Origin: Nocardioides abyssi
GTDB taxonomy: Bacteria; Actinomycetota; Actinomycetes; Propionibacteriales; Nocardioidaceae
Reading direction: 5' to 3'
DNA: 32,711 nt
Assembly: GCF_030412915.1 (NCBI RefSeq)
Contig: NZ_JAUHJR010000013.1
Coordinates: 1-32,711, forward strand
The first letter of the stretch is position 1; each line of letters starts with the position of its first letter. This document shows, one piece after another, positions 6,843 through 13,790 of this stretch. The translations under genes and the position numbers were made by a program. The notes under the pieces are model-generated. The model was given only the letters and a program-made list of their open reading frames with translations, ran no database searches and was not told where the DNA came from.

Positions 6843-8314
6843 GCATCCTGGCCATCGACGCCGGCACCACCGGCGTGACCGCCGTGGTCGTGACGCCCGA
6901 CGGGCGGATCGCGGCGAAGGGCTACCAGGAGTTCGCCCAGCACTTCCCCCAGCCGGGCTGGGTCGAGCACTCGCCGGAGGAGATCTGGCAGGCCACGCTC
7001 GAGGCGTGCCGCGAGGTGCTCGACCGGGTCGACCGCTCCGAGCTCAAGGGCGTCGGGATCACCAACCAGCGCGAGACCGTGCTGCTGTGGGACCGCGAGA
7101 CGCTCGGCTCACCGCGGCGGGCGATCGTCTGGCAGGACCGCCGCACCGCCGACATCTGCAGTCGGCTGCGCGAGGACGGTCACGAGGAGCGGGTCGCCCA
7201 GCTGACCGGGCTGCGGCTCGACCCGTACTTCTCCGGCACCAAGCTCGCCTGGATCGCCGAGCACGAGCCGCACACCTGGGCGCTGGTCGAGGACGGGCGG
7301 TACGCCGTCGGCACGGTCGACTCCTACCTCGTCGCACGGATGACCCGCGGCCTGCACCACGTCACCGACGTGTCCAACGCCTGCCGCACGCTGCTGATGG
7401 ACCTCTCCACCGGCGACTGGAGCGACGAGCTGTGCTCGCTCTTCGGGGTGCCGCGCGACGCCCTGCCCGACCTGGTCCCCAACTGGGGCGAGCTCGCCGT
7501 CACCGACCCCCGCGTCTTCCTCGACCTGTCCCTGCCGATCGCCGGGATCGCCGGCGACCAGCAGTCGGCGCTCTTCGGCCAGACCTGCTTCGACGTCGGT
7601 GACTCCAAGTGCACCTACGGCACCGGCTCGTTCATCCTCACCAACTGCGGCACCGAGCTGCCCCGCTCCGACGCCGGCCTGCTCTCCACCGCCGCGTGGC
7701 GCTCCCCCGACGGCAAGCTCACCTACGCCCTCGAGGGGTCGATCTTCGTGACCGGCGCGGCCGTGCAGTGGCTGCGCGACGGCCTGCAGATCGTCGGCTC
7801 GGCCGCCGAGACCGCGGCGATCGCCGCCACCGTCCCCTCCGCCGAGGGCGTCGTCTTCGTGCCGGCCCTCACCGGACTCGGCGCCCCGCACTGGGACCCC
7901 CACGCCCGCGGCCTGATCATCGGCGTCACCCGCGGCACCACCCGCGCCCACCTGGTCCGCGCCACCCTCGAGGCGATCGCCTTCGAGGTCCGCGACGTGC
8001 TCGAGACCATGCCGGCCTCGCTCTCCTCGCTGCGCGTCGACGGCGGCGCGTCCGCCAACGACCTGCTCTGCCAGGTGCAGGCCGACCAGGTCGGCGTCCC
8101 CGTCGAGCGGCCCCAGCTGGTCGAGACGACCGCCCTCGGCGCGGCCTTCCTGGCCGGGCTCGGCACCGGCGTGTGGTCCTCCACCGACGACCTCCGCGAG
8201 ACCTGGGCCCTCGACCGCTCCTTCACCCCCGGCCGCGACCGCACGGCGTACGACGCCTCGCACGCGCGCTGGCGGGAAGCCGTCGAGCGGTCCAAGGGCT
8301 GGGCGCTCGTCTGA
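6839..8314 (+). CDS. glpK: Glycerol kinase
   Basis: FGGY-family sugar kinase of 491 aa that makes sn-glycerol 3-phosphate from glycerol and ATP. Signatures: AIDAGTTGVTAVV (residues 5-17, phosphate-binding loop), GVGITNQRETVLLWDR (71-86), IVWQDRRT (96-103), GIAGDQQSALFGQTCFDVGDSKCTYGTGSF, and the FGGY block LRVDGGASANDLLCQVQADQ. These fit GlpK better than xylulose or gluconate kinase, notably QPGWVEHSPEEIW and the NQRET and WQDRR elements. GTG start at 6839 overlaps the previous stop. No glycerol facilitator or glycerol 3-phosphate dehydrogenase is adjacent. The coupling to DUF1028 suggests a shared substrate or damage-control role, which is only inference. Confidence 0.94.
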   Translation: MSILAIDAGTTGVTAVVVTPDGRIAAKGYQEFAQHFPQPGWVEHSPEEIWQATLEACREVLDRVDRSELKGVGITNQRETVLLWDRETLGSPRRAIVWQDRRTADICSRLREDGHEERVAQLTGLRLDPYFSGTKLAWIAEHEPHTWALVEDGRYAVGTVDSYLVARMTRGLHHVTDVSNACRTLLMDLSTGDWSDELCSLFGVPRDALPDLVPNWGELAVTDPRVFLDLSLPIAGIAGDQQSALFGQTCFDVGDSKCTYGTGSFILTNCGTELPRSDAGLLSTAAWRSPDGKLTYALEGSIFVTGAAVQWLRDGLQIVGSAAETAAIAATVPSAEGVVFVPALTGLGAPHWDPHARGLIIGVTRGTTRAHLVRATLEAIAFEVRDVLETMPASLSSLRVDGGASANDLLCQVQADQVGVPVERPQLVETTALGAAFLAGLGTGVWSSTDDLRETWALDRSFTPGRDRTAYDASHARWREAVERSKGWALV

Positions 8315-8336
8315 CCGCTCGACTCCCCTGTCTGCG

Positions 8337-8476
8337 GCCGGTTGTCCACAGGCTGGCGGTCCTTGGCAGTCGTCGTCGGGGTAGTCCGTGACGTTTCGCA
8401 GGCGATCGGAGCCGAAAGCCCTGCCGATCGTCACGGACTACCCCGCCTGCACCCGCCGGCCTGTGGACAACCCGGC
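8337..8476. repeat. Nested inverted-repeat element between convergent genes
   Basis: Outer arms GCCGGTTGTCCACAGGC (8337-8353) and GCCTGTGGACAACCCGGC (8459-8476) match as inverted repeats except for one inserted C. Inside lies a perfect 16-base pair of arms, GGGGTAGTCCGTGACG (8378-8393) and CGTCACGGACTACCCC (8429-8444). A third pair, CGATCGG/CCGATCG (8403-8409 with 8424-8430), overlaps the second by two bases, so the two could compete. The element fills the gap between glpK and the minus-strand coiled-coil gene and could end transcription from both sides. It also resembles a small non-autonomous repeat. There is no T-tract. Confidence 0.65.
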
Positions 8477-8489
8477 GCAGGAAGGACGA

Positions 8490-9401
8490 TCAGCCGCGCG
8501 GGCCGGCCAGCTTGTCCAGGGCGGCGCGGGCGACGTCGCGGGCGCGGGTCAGGTCGTCGACGACCGAGCGGGCCTCGTCGCGGGCGTCCTCGGCGTCGGT
8601 GAGCTCGTCGTCGACGCCGTCGTGCTCCTCCTCCAGCGCCGCGATCCGGGCCCGGAGCTCCTCGATCTCCGCTTGCAGCTGCAGCCCGCGGGCCTCGAGC
8701 CGGGAGACCTCCTCGGCGGCCTCGTCGAGCTCGACCTCGGCGTCGGAGAGCTCGGTCTCGGCCTGGGCGAGCTTCTCCTCAGCGGCACGGCGCACCTTCG
8801 CGTCGGCCTCGGGATCGGGGACCACCTCGAGCCGCGGCCGCTCCGGCGCCGCCGGGGCGGACTCGCGGGGCGCGGCGGCGAAGCCGAGCGCCTCGGGCAG
8901 CGCGACCGCGGCGCCCGCGTCGGCCTCGTCCACGCCGGTCGCCTCGATCGGGGACACCAGCAGCCCGCTGCGGACCGCCCGCGCGCACCCCTCGTCGACC
9001 ATCGCCGCGGTCAGCGTCGCCGCGACCTGGTCGGCGACGGCGTCGGTGACCTTGAGGCCGCGCTCCTTGGCGACCGCGCGCGCCTGGCTGGTGACGGCCG
9101 CGGTGAGCTGGCGGCGCTGCCGGGTCAGGGCGCGGAGCTCTTCTCCCGACATCGACGCCTGCGCCTCGCGGAGCGCGGCGCCCACGGCGAGCACCTGCTC
9201 GACCTGCTCGGTCTCGTGGCGCACCAGCAGGTTGACCACCCACGCGGCGGTCGCGGGTTTGCGCAGGGCCTTGACCGGCTTGGCCAGGTCGGTGCCCTTC
9301 AGCTCCTTGGCCCGCGCGTCCCGGGTAGGCGTGAAGTCCGCCAGGTCGAGCGCGTAGAGCTCGTCGGCGATCGCCAGCAGCTCCCCCGTCGCGTCGGCCA
9401 T
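8490..9401 (-). CDS. Coiled-coil protein of unknown function
   Basis: 303 aa, no membrane segment or signal peptide. The N-terminal part (to about residue 150) is a helical domain with FTPTRDARAKELKGTDLAKPVKALRKPATAAWVVNLL near residues 23-59, a pattern I recognise from conserved hypothetical proteins of actinobacteria. A variable Ala/Pro-rich linker follows (about 150-200). The C-terminal third is a continuous acidic coiled coil (AQAETELSDAEVELDEAAEEVSR and onward), then a short basic end. ATG at 9399-9401; TAGGTT lies 6 bases upstream, so the gene is probably leaderless. It stands alone between the inverted-repeat element and a TetR gene. I cannot assign a function. Confidence 0.8.
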   Translation of the reverse strand: MADATGELLAIADELYALDLADFTPTRDARAKELKGTDLAKPVKALRKPATAAWVVNLLVRHETEQVEQVLAVGAALREAQASMSGEELRALTRQRRQLTAAVTSQARAVAKERGLKVTDAVADQVAATLTAAMVDEGCARAVRSGLLVSPIEATGVDEADAGAAVALPEALGFAAAPRESAPAAPERPRLEVVPDPEADAKVRRAAEEKLAQAETELSDAEVELDEAAEEVSRLEARGLQLQAEIEELRARIAALEEEHDGVDDELTDAEDARDEARSVVDDLTRARDVARAALDKLAGPRG

Positions 9402-9407
9402 GCCGGG

Positions 9408-9413
9408 AACCTA
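9408..9413 (-). promoter_or_regulatory. -10 box of leaderless coiled-coil gene
   Basis: TAGGTT on the minus strand, separated from the ATG at 9401 by six bases (CCCGGC). No Shine-Dalgarno is present. Confidence 0.45.
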
Positions 9414-9448
9414 CCCACCCCGCCGCCGCTGCGGGGCCGGCCCGTCGC

Positions 9449-10054
9449 TCAGGACCGCAGCCCCGCCACCAGCATGGAGGTCGCGACGTCGACCAGCGCG
9501 GCCCGGTCGGCGCCCGGCGGGCGGAACAGGGCGATCCGCAGCGCGGTGGCGACCACGACCCCCATGGTCATGAAGACGAGGGCCTCCAGCCGGTCGGGAG
9601 GTACGTCGGGCAGGTGGCGGCGCGGGATCACCGCGGCCAGCTGGAACAGGTCGCGCTCGATCTCGGGCAGCACGTTGGCGTTGCTCCCGCCCGGCTGCGC
9701 GTCGACCATCGCCAGCACCACCGGGCCGTGCCGCTCGAACCCGTCGACCAGCGTCGTCACGATCTCCCGCACCGCGTCGTCCAGGTCGAGGTCGAGCGCG
9801 CGGACCACCGCGTCGCGCAGGTCGCGGTCGACCGCGGCCACGGCCTCGTCGCGCAGCGCGGAGATGATCTCGGCCTTGTCGTTGAAGTAGCGGTAGAACG
9901 TGCCGGTCGAGACGTGCGCCCGCTCCACGATGGCCGTGGTGGTCAGTCGTTCGGCGCCGCGCTCCTCGAGAAGGTGAAGCGCCGCGTCGAGCAGGGTCCG
10001 CCGCATCGCGACCGCCCGCTGCTGGGTGGGCCGGATCCGCTGTCGTTGCGCCAC
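9449..10054 (-). CDS. TetR-family transcriptional regulator
   Basis: A one-component repressor of 201 aa. The N-terminal helix-turn-helix is clear: RRTLLDAALHLLEERGAERLTTTAIVERAHVSTGTFYRYFNDKAEII, with the TGTFYRYF recognition helix typical of the family. The ligand domain (about residues 75-201) is not assignable. The start is ambiguous: GTG at 10052-10054 has AGGGG eight bases upstream and leaves the normal short N-terminal arm. An in-frame ATG at 10103-10105 would give 218 aa but would place the nested inverted repeats inside the coding region. It is divergent from the MpaB-type oxygenase gene, whose promoter it most likely represses while also controlling itself. Confidence 0.9.
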   Translation of the reverse strand: MAQRQRIRPTQQRAVAMRRTLLDAALHLLEERGAERLTTTAIVERAHVSTGTFYRYFNDKAEIISALRDEAVAAVDRDLRDAVVRALDLDLDDAVREIVTTLVDGFERHGPVVLAMVDAQPGGSNANVLPEIERDLFQLAAVIPRRHLPDVPPDRLEALVFMTMGVVVATALRIALFRPPGADRAALVDVATSMLVAGLRS

Positions 10055-10082
10055 GCGGCGTACCCCTGTCCGGTCGGGCCGA

Positions 10083-10115
10083 GAAGTGAATGGAACGTGA
10101 GACATCCTCACTTCT
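10083..10115. promoter_or_regulatory. Nested inverted repeats, probable TetR operator
   Basis: Outer arms AGAAGTGA (10083-10090) and TCACTTCT (10108-10115) and inner arms GTGAG (10097-10101) and CTCAC (10107-10111) lie between the divergent TetR and oxygenase genes. The right arm runs into the TAGGCT -10 box (10115-10120) of the oxygenase, so binding would block the promoter. Assignment to the neighbouring TetR protein is inference from position. Confidence 0.55.
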
Positions 10116-10120
10116 AGGCT
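10115..10120 (+). promoter_or_regulatory. -10 box of leaderless oxygenase gene
   Basis: TAGGCT with seven bases to the ATG at 10128 and no Shine-Dalgarno. Transcription probably begins at the start codon. Confidence 0.5.
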
Positions 10121-10127
10121 CGCTGCC

Positions 10128-11384
10128 ATGCAAGCGACCGAGGACCCGGCGGCGACGGCGCTGCCCACCACGCTGCCCAGGACCCTGCCCACCACCCTGC
10201 CCACCACGCTGCGCCACGCCGAGCTCGCGGAGCAGCGCTACCCGCAGCTCGCCCCGACGTACTTCGCGGCGATGTGGGACGGCGACCCGCTCGCCGACGC
10301 CTTCGTCGCCGACCTCGCGCGGGTGGGCCACGGCGCCGGGATGCGGATGCTGCGCACCGCCTGCCGGCAGGGCATCGACGCGGTCCCGGACGCGCCGGCG
10401 TCCCTGCGCGCGCTCTTCGCCCAGCTCGACGCGACCCCGGACTGGGTCGACCTCGACGCGCTCGACCGCGACACCGTGCACCTGGGGCGCTACACGCGGC
10501 AGGCCGGGATCGTGCTCGGCGCGGCGTCGCTGGTGAGCGGCTACGCCAACTCGGCCGCCTCGCGCCCGCTGGAGATGACCGGCCGCTACATCGAGAACGC
10601 AGGCATGCGGACCATCGAGGTCGCCTCCTGGCTGGTCGCTGCCAACAAGCAGGGCGGGCTCGGCCGGCACGAGGAGGGCTTCGAGCTCACCGTGCGCGTG
10701 CGGGTGATCCACGCGCTCGTGCGCCAGGCGCTGCTGCGCGACGACCGCTGGGACACCGCGGCGTGGGGCGTGCCGATCTGCCAGTCCTACCTGGCCTACA
10801 CGCTCATCGAGTTCTGCCTCATCCCGCTGCGAGGGATGCGCGCGATCGGGGCGCCCTACCGGCCGCACGAGCAGGCGGCGTACTACGCCCGGTGGCGCTA
10901 CATCGGCCACCTCCTCGGCATCGACGAGCGGCTGCTGCCCACCGACGAGGCCGAGCAGGAGGCGCTGGAGGGGATCTACCTGCTCACCCGGCCGCCGGTC
11001 GACGACTACTGCCGCGAGCTCGTCGGCGCGATCAACAGCGAGTTCCTCGTCCCCGAGATCGAGCAGCTGGTGCCGCCACGCCTCCACCCGCTCGCGCCGC
11101 GGGTGGTCGCCGCGCTCGAGCGGGTCTTCATCGGTGACGGCATCGCCGACGAGCTCGGCGTCGCCGACACCCGGCTCAAGCACCTCGTCCGCGCCGCCGG
11201 CCCGGTCATCGGCGGGCTCAACGCGGCGCTCGACCGGGTGCCGGTGACCCTCGGCCCGCGGACCCGGATGGGCGAGCGCTACCGGGAGGCCCAGGACCTG
11301 CGGCTGCGGTCGCGGTACGGCGTGCAGCACGACCTCGTCGACGCCTCCCCCGGCGGCGGCAAGCCGCACCCGGCCCGCGGCTGA
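10128..11384 (+). CDS. MpaB/latex-clearing-type oxygenase (DUF2236)
   Basis: 418 aa, belonging to the family that includes rubber-cleaving Lcp proteins and fungal MpaB, which are b-type haem oxygenases. The central domain fits well: PDWVDLDALDR, LGAASLVSGYANSAASRPLEMTGRY (about 130-154), MRTIEVASWLV (160-170), GFELTVRVRVIHALVRQ (184-200), WGVPICQSYLAYTLIEF. H195 in the RVRVIHALVR segment corresponds to the expected haem-ligand His, and R161/T162 sit where Lcp has catalytic Arg/Thr; this mapping is by eye. There is no Tat or Sec signal, unlike secreted Lcp, so rubber is an unlikely substrate. The N-terminus has four LPTT-type tetrapeptides from a 12-base tandem repeat. Divergent TetR neighbour suggests substrate-induced expression. 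Confidence 0.85.
   Translation: MQATEDPAATALPTTLPRTLPTTLPTTLRHAELAEQRYPQLAPTYFAAMWDGDPLADAFVADLARVGHGAGMRMLRTACRQGIDAVPDAPASLRALFAQLDATPDWVDLDALDRDTVHLGRYTRQAGIVLGAASLVSGYANSAASRPLEMTGRYIENAGMRTIEVASWLVAANKQGGLGRHEEGFELTVRVRVIHALVRQALLRDDRWDTAAWGVPICQSYLAYTLIEFCLIPLRGMRAIGAPYRPHEQAAYYARWRYIGHLLGIDERLLPTDEAEQEALEGIYLLTRPPVDDYCRELVGAINSEFLVPEIEQLVPPRLHPLAPRVVAALERVFIGDGIADELGVADTRLKHLVRAAGPVIGGLNAALDRVPVTLGPRTRMGERYREAQDLRLRSRYGVQHDLVDASPGGGKPHPARG
10161..10208 (+). repeat. 12-base tandem repeat encoding LPTT units
   Basis: Four copies of CTGCCCACCACG-type units (10161, 10173, 10185, 10197), the second variant, encode LPTT-LPRT-LPTT-LPTT near the N-terminus of the oxygenase. Such repeats can gain or lose units in frame. 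Confidence 0.8.
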
Positions 11385-11404
11385 GCCGGACATCCCACGG
11401 AAGT

Positions 11405-11465
11405 CCTGCACATATCGGGGGAGATCTGCCCCGATATGTGCAGGGGTCACCGGTTAACCGGTGAC
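11405..11465. terminator. Hairpin plus palindrome between convergent genes
   Basis: A perfect 16-base-pair stem, CCTGCACATATCGGGG (11405-11420) with CCCCGATATGTGCAGG (11429-11444) and an 8-base loop, is followed directly by the perfect 20-base palindrome GTCACCGGTTAACCGGTGAC (11446-11465). They sit between the oxygenase (ending 11384) and the minus-strand response regulator (ending 11494). A bidirectional terminator is likely; there is no T-tract. CCTGCAC recurs after the palindrome (CTCCTGCAC, 11466-11474), hinting at a repeat family. Confidence 0.6.
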
Positions 11466-11493
11466 TCCTGCACCCGTCGGCCGGGCGCCCGGG

Positions 11494-12192
11494 TCAGTCC
11501 TCGTCGAGGCCCTGCTCGATGGCCCAGCGGGTGAGCTCGACCCGGTTGTGCATCTGGAGCTTGCGCAGGGTGTTCTGCACGTGGTTCTGGACGGTGCGGT
11601 GGGAGAGGACGAGCCGCTCGGCGATCTGCTTGTACGACATCCCCTTCGCGACCATCTTGAGCACCTCGGTCTCGCGCTCGGTCAGCTGCGGCTGCATCGG
11701 GTCCGCGGCCGCGGCGGGGTCGGCCATCCGGCGGAACTCGCCGAGCACCAGGCCGGCCAGCCCGGGGGTGAAGACGGTGTCGCCGCCGGCCACGCGGCGT
11801 ACGGCGTCGAGCAGCTCCTCGCGCGAGGCGGACTTGACCAGGTAGCCGGTCGCCCCGGCCTTGACCGCCTCGAGCACGTCGGCCTGCTCGCCGGACGCGC
11901 TCAGCACCAGCACGCGGGCCGACGGGTCGTGGGCGAGCGCCTCGCGGGTCACGCCGACGCCGTCGGGCTCGGGGATCTGCAGGTCGAGCACGACGACCTG
12001 GGGGCGGGCGGCCTTGAACCGCGTCAGCGCCTCGGTGCCGGTCGCCGCGACCGCGACCACGTCGAAGCCGGCCTGCTGCAGGTCGCGCTCGACCGCGTCG
12101 CGCCACATCGGGTGGTCGTCGACGACCATCACCCGGATCGAGGCGTCGGTCGCCACGGTCTCACCAGCCCCACCGGTCGCGTGCTCGCTCAT
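11494..12192 (-). CDS. LuxR/NarL-type response regulator
   Basis: 232 aa: a receiver domain (about residues 19-140) with acidic pocket D25-D26 in VMVVDDHP, phospho-acceptor D70 in VVVLDLQIPEPDG, and Lys in GYLVKSAS. It is followed by a LuxR helix-turn-helix (about 165-225): LTERETEVLKMVAKGMSYKQIAERLVLSHRTVQNHVQNTLRKL. Probably activated by the NarL-type sensor kinase encoded about 1.6 kb upstream on the same strand (13788-14933). ATG at 12190-12192 overlaps the stop of the flavin reductase-like gene by 4 bases (ATGA), so those two are coupled. An N-terminal Ala/Gly-rich extension of about 18 residues precedes the receiver. Confidence 0.93.
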   Translation of the reverse strand: MSEHATGGAGETVATDASIRVMVVDDHPMWRDAVERDLQQAGFDVVAVAATGTEALTRFKAARPQVVVLDLQIPEPDGVGVTREALAHDPSARVLVLSASGEQADVLEAVKAGATGYLVKSASREELLDAVRRVAGGDTVFTPGLAGLVLGEFRRMADPAAAADPMQPQLTERETEVLKMVAKGMSYKQIAERLVLSHRTVQNHVQNTLRKLQMHNRVELTRWAIEQGLDED

Positions 12193-12719
12193 GCGGTCCC
12201 CTTCTCGTGGGCCAGCCGCAGCCAGCGGCCCCGTCGGTGCCCGAGCGGGTCGACGTCCTCGCCGGCCTCGGCCTCGGCCAGGCGGCAGGTCACGAGCGTC
12301 GACCAGCCGACCTCGCGCTCGTCCTCGAGCTCGACGCCGGCCCAGGTGGTGGCCGCGGCGAGCCGGGGGCCGTACGCCGTGTCGACGAACGCCGCCTGCC
12401 GGAACATCCCGCCCGGCGCCGGCGCGGTGCCGGCGAACATCTCGGCCAGCCCGCGGTCGGCCCACGACAGCACCTGCACGACGGCGCGACCGGTCCGGCG
12501 CAGCTCGTCGACCAGGTCGGAGTCGGGGTCGAGCAGCGCGAGCACCCGCGGCTGGTCGCCGTTGGCGACCATCAGCGAGGTGACCGTCAGCCCGGCCCGG
12601 CTGCCGGCACCGTCGGCGTCACCGCTCGTCCAGAGGGTGACGGTGCCGCCGAGGCGACCGCGGAAGCGGCGCACCGGGTCGTCCTCGCCGGCGAAGGGGT
12701 GGCTGTCGTGGATGGTCAT
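12189..12719 (-). CDS. Flavin reductase-like FMN-binding protein
   Basis: 176 aa with the flavin-reductase-like split-barrel pattern: FRGRLGGTVTLWTSG, GLTVTSLMVANGDQPRVLALLDPDSDLVDELRRTGRAVVQVLS, and WSTLVTCRLAEAE. Members reduce FMN or use it for other redox steps; the substrate here is unknown. The ATG at 12717-12719 is preceded eight bases upstream by TAGCCT (12728-12733) with no Shine-Dalgarno, so this start is preferred over an upstream in-frame start at 12749. Overlap with the response regulator start (12189-12192) means both proteins come from one message. A role in redox sensing for that regulator is possible but not shown. Confidence 0.83.
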   Translation of the reverse strand: MTIHDSHPFAGEDDPVRRFRGRLGGTVTLWTSGDADGAGSRAGLTVTSLMVANGDQPRVLALLDPDSDLVDELRRTGRAVVQVLSWADRGLAEMFAGTAPAPGGMFRQAAFVDTAYGPRLAAATTWAGVELEDEREVGWSTLVTCRLAEAEAGEDVDPLGHRRGRWLRLAHEKGTA

Positions 12720-12727
12720 CGCGCCCG

Positions 12728-12733
12728 AGGCTA
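12728..12733 (-). promoter_or_regulatory. -10 box of leaderless flavin reductase/regulator operon
   Basis: TAGCCT on the minus strand, eight bases before the ATG at 12719. It lies in the 36-base gap after the DUF2804 gene, so the reductase and response regulator can be transcribed apart from the upstream genes. Confidence 0.45.
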
Positions 12734-12755
12734 GCGAGGCCACGAGCACGCGGGC

Positions 12756-13778
12756 TCACCAGCGGTTGTGCACGTCCTCGGCCCACCCGACGACGTCCTC
12801 GACGCGGACCCACGTGCCGGTGTCGTCGAGCACCCGACCCGACCAGTGGCCGAAGCACTGGTGGGTGCGGGAGGCGAAGACCTTGAGGTCGGTGACCGAG
12901 CGCTTGAGGTGGAACGGCGTGAACGTCAGGTCGACCGCCGCGCCGGTGACGCGCCAGGGCGCCATCCAGTTGCCGCGGTCGTAGTCCCAGACCAGCTCCT
13001 CGCTGATCTTGGTCAGGTGCCCGTCGACGTAGAGCGAGTTCTCCACCGACCCGGTGCCGTCGGTCCACTGCCCACCGACCTGGATGCCGACGACCCGGCC
13101 GTCGGTGCGCCCGGAGCCGGCGCCCCAGTTCCACCGGACGTCGTAGGGCCAGCGGCCCCGGCCGTGGTCGAGCGTCGCCCACGACTCCCCCGCCGGTACG
13201 TCGGCGGCGACCCCGTCGAGCCGGATCGTGCCGGTCGCGGGCCGCGCGACGTCCTTGACCGTGTACTGGAAGAGCCGGTCGGTCCAGGGCACCACGACGC
13301 CGAGGCACTCGTGCCCCTCGGGCCGGTGCGCGACCACGTCGACCTCGACCCGCGCGCCCCGCGCCCGCAGCCGGGTGCCACCCTCGACCTCGTCGACCTC
13401 GATCGCCACCTGCTTGGTGCGGGAGCACACCGGCCCGCCGCCGAGCGTGCCGGGCAGCGTGGCGCTCCGGCCGGTGACCCCGATGGCGTCGTGGGCGACC
13501 GCCTCGCCGGTGCGCCGGTCGAGCAGCCAGATGCCGTGGACGGCGGCGTAGTCGATGTCGGAGGTGACCAGCGCGACGACGTGGGTCGGGGTGGTCACCG
13601 CCCAGTACTCCCACCGCTTGTTGCGCCCCCGGCCGACCCGGCCGCGGCCGATGCCGTCGGTGGTGACCAGCGGCGTGCGCGTCCAGCCGACGGCGTCGGG
13701 GTTGAGCCGGCCGTCGGGCAGGGTCAGCGACACCGGGGCGGTGATCTCGCGCTCGGTCACGGGCTTCGGTGCTGGCAC
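12756..13778 (-). CDS. DUF2804 domain-containing protein
   Basis: 340 aa, soluble, matching DUF2804 along its length. Recognised segments: GRGRNKRWEYWAV (about residues 48-60), HGIWLLDRRTGEAVAHDAI, RWPYDVRWNWGAGSG, VGIQVGGQWTDGTGSVENSLYVDG, and ELVWDYDRGNWMAPWRVTG. Tryptophan-rich beta strands suggest a two-barrel lipocalin-like fold; no activity is known for the family. GTG at 13776-13778 is six bases after TAGTCT (13785-13790), a box that overlaps the stop codon of the sensor kinase gene, so it probably has its own leaderless transcript. It separates the kinase from its likely response regulator. Confidence 0.87.
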   Translation of the reverse strand: MPAPKPVTEREITAPVSLTLPDGRLNPDAVGWTRTPLVTTDGIGRGRVGRGRNKRWEYWAVTTPTHVVALVTSDIDYAAVHGIWLLDRRTGEAVAHDAIGVTGRSATLPGTLGGGPVCSRTKQVAIEVDEVEGGTRLRARGARVEVDVVAHRPEGHECLGVVVPWTDRLFQYTVKDVARPATGTIRLDGVAADVPAGESWATLDHGRGRWPYDVRWNWGAGSGRTDGRVVGIQVGGQWTDGTGSVENSLYVDGHLTKISEELVWDYDRGNWMAPWRVTGAAVDLTFTPFHLKRSVTDLKVFASRTHQCFGHWSGRVLDDTGTWVRVEDVVGWAEDVHNRW

Positions 13779-13784
13779 GGCCGG

Positions 13785-13790
13785 AGACTA
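13785..13790 (-). promoter_or_regulatory. -10 box of leaderless DUF2804 gene
   Basis: TAGTCT on the minus strand, six bases before the GTG start. Its first three bases are the TAG stop of the kinase gene. Confidence 0.45.
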
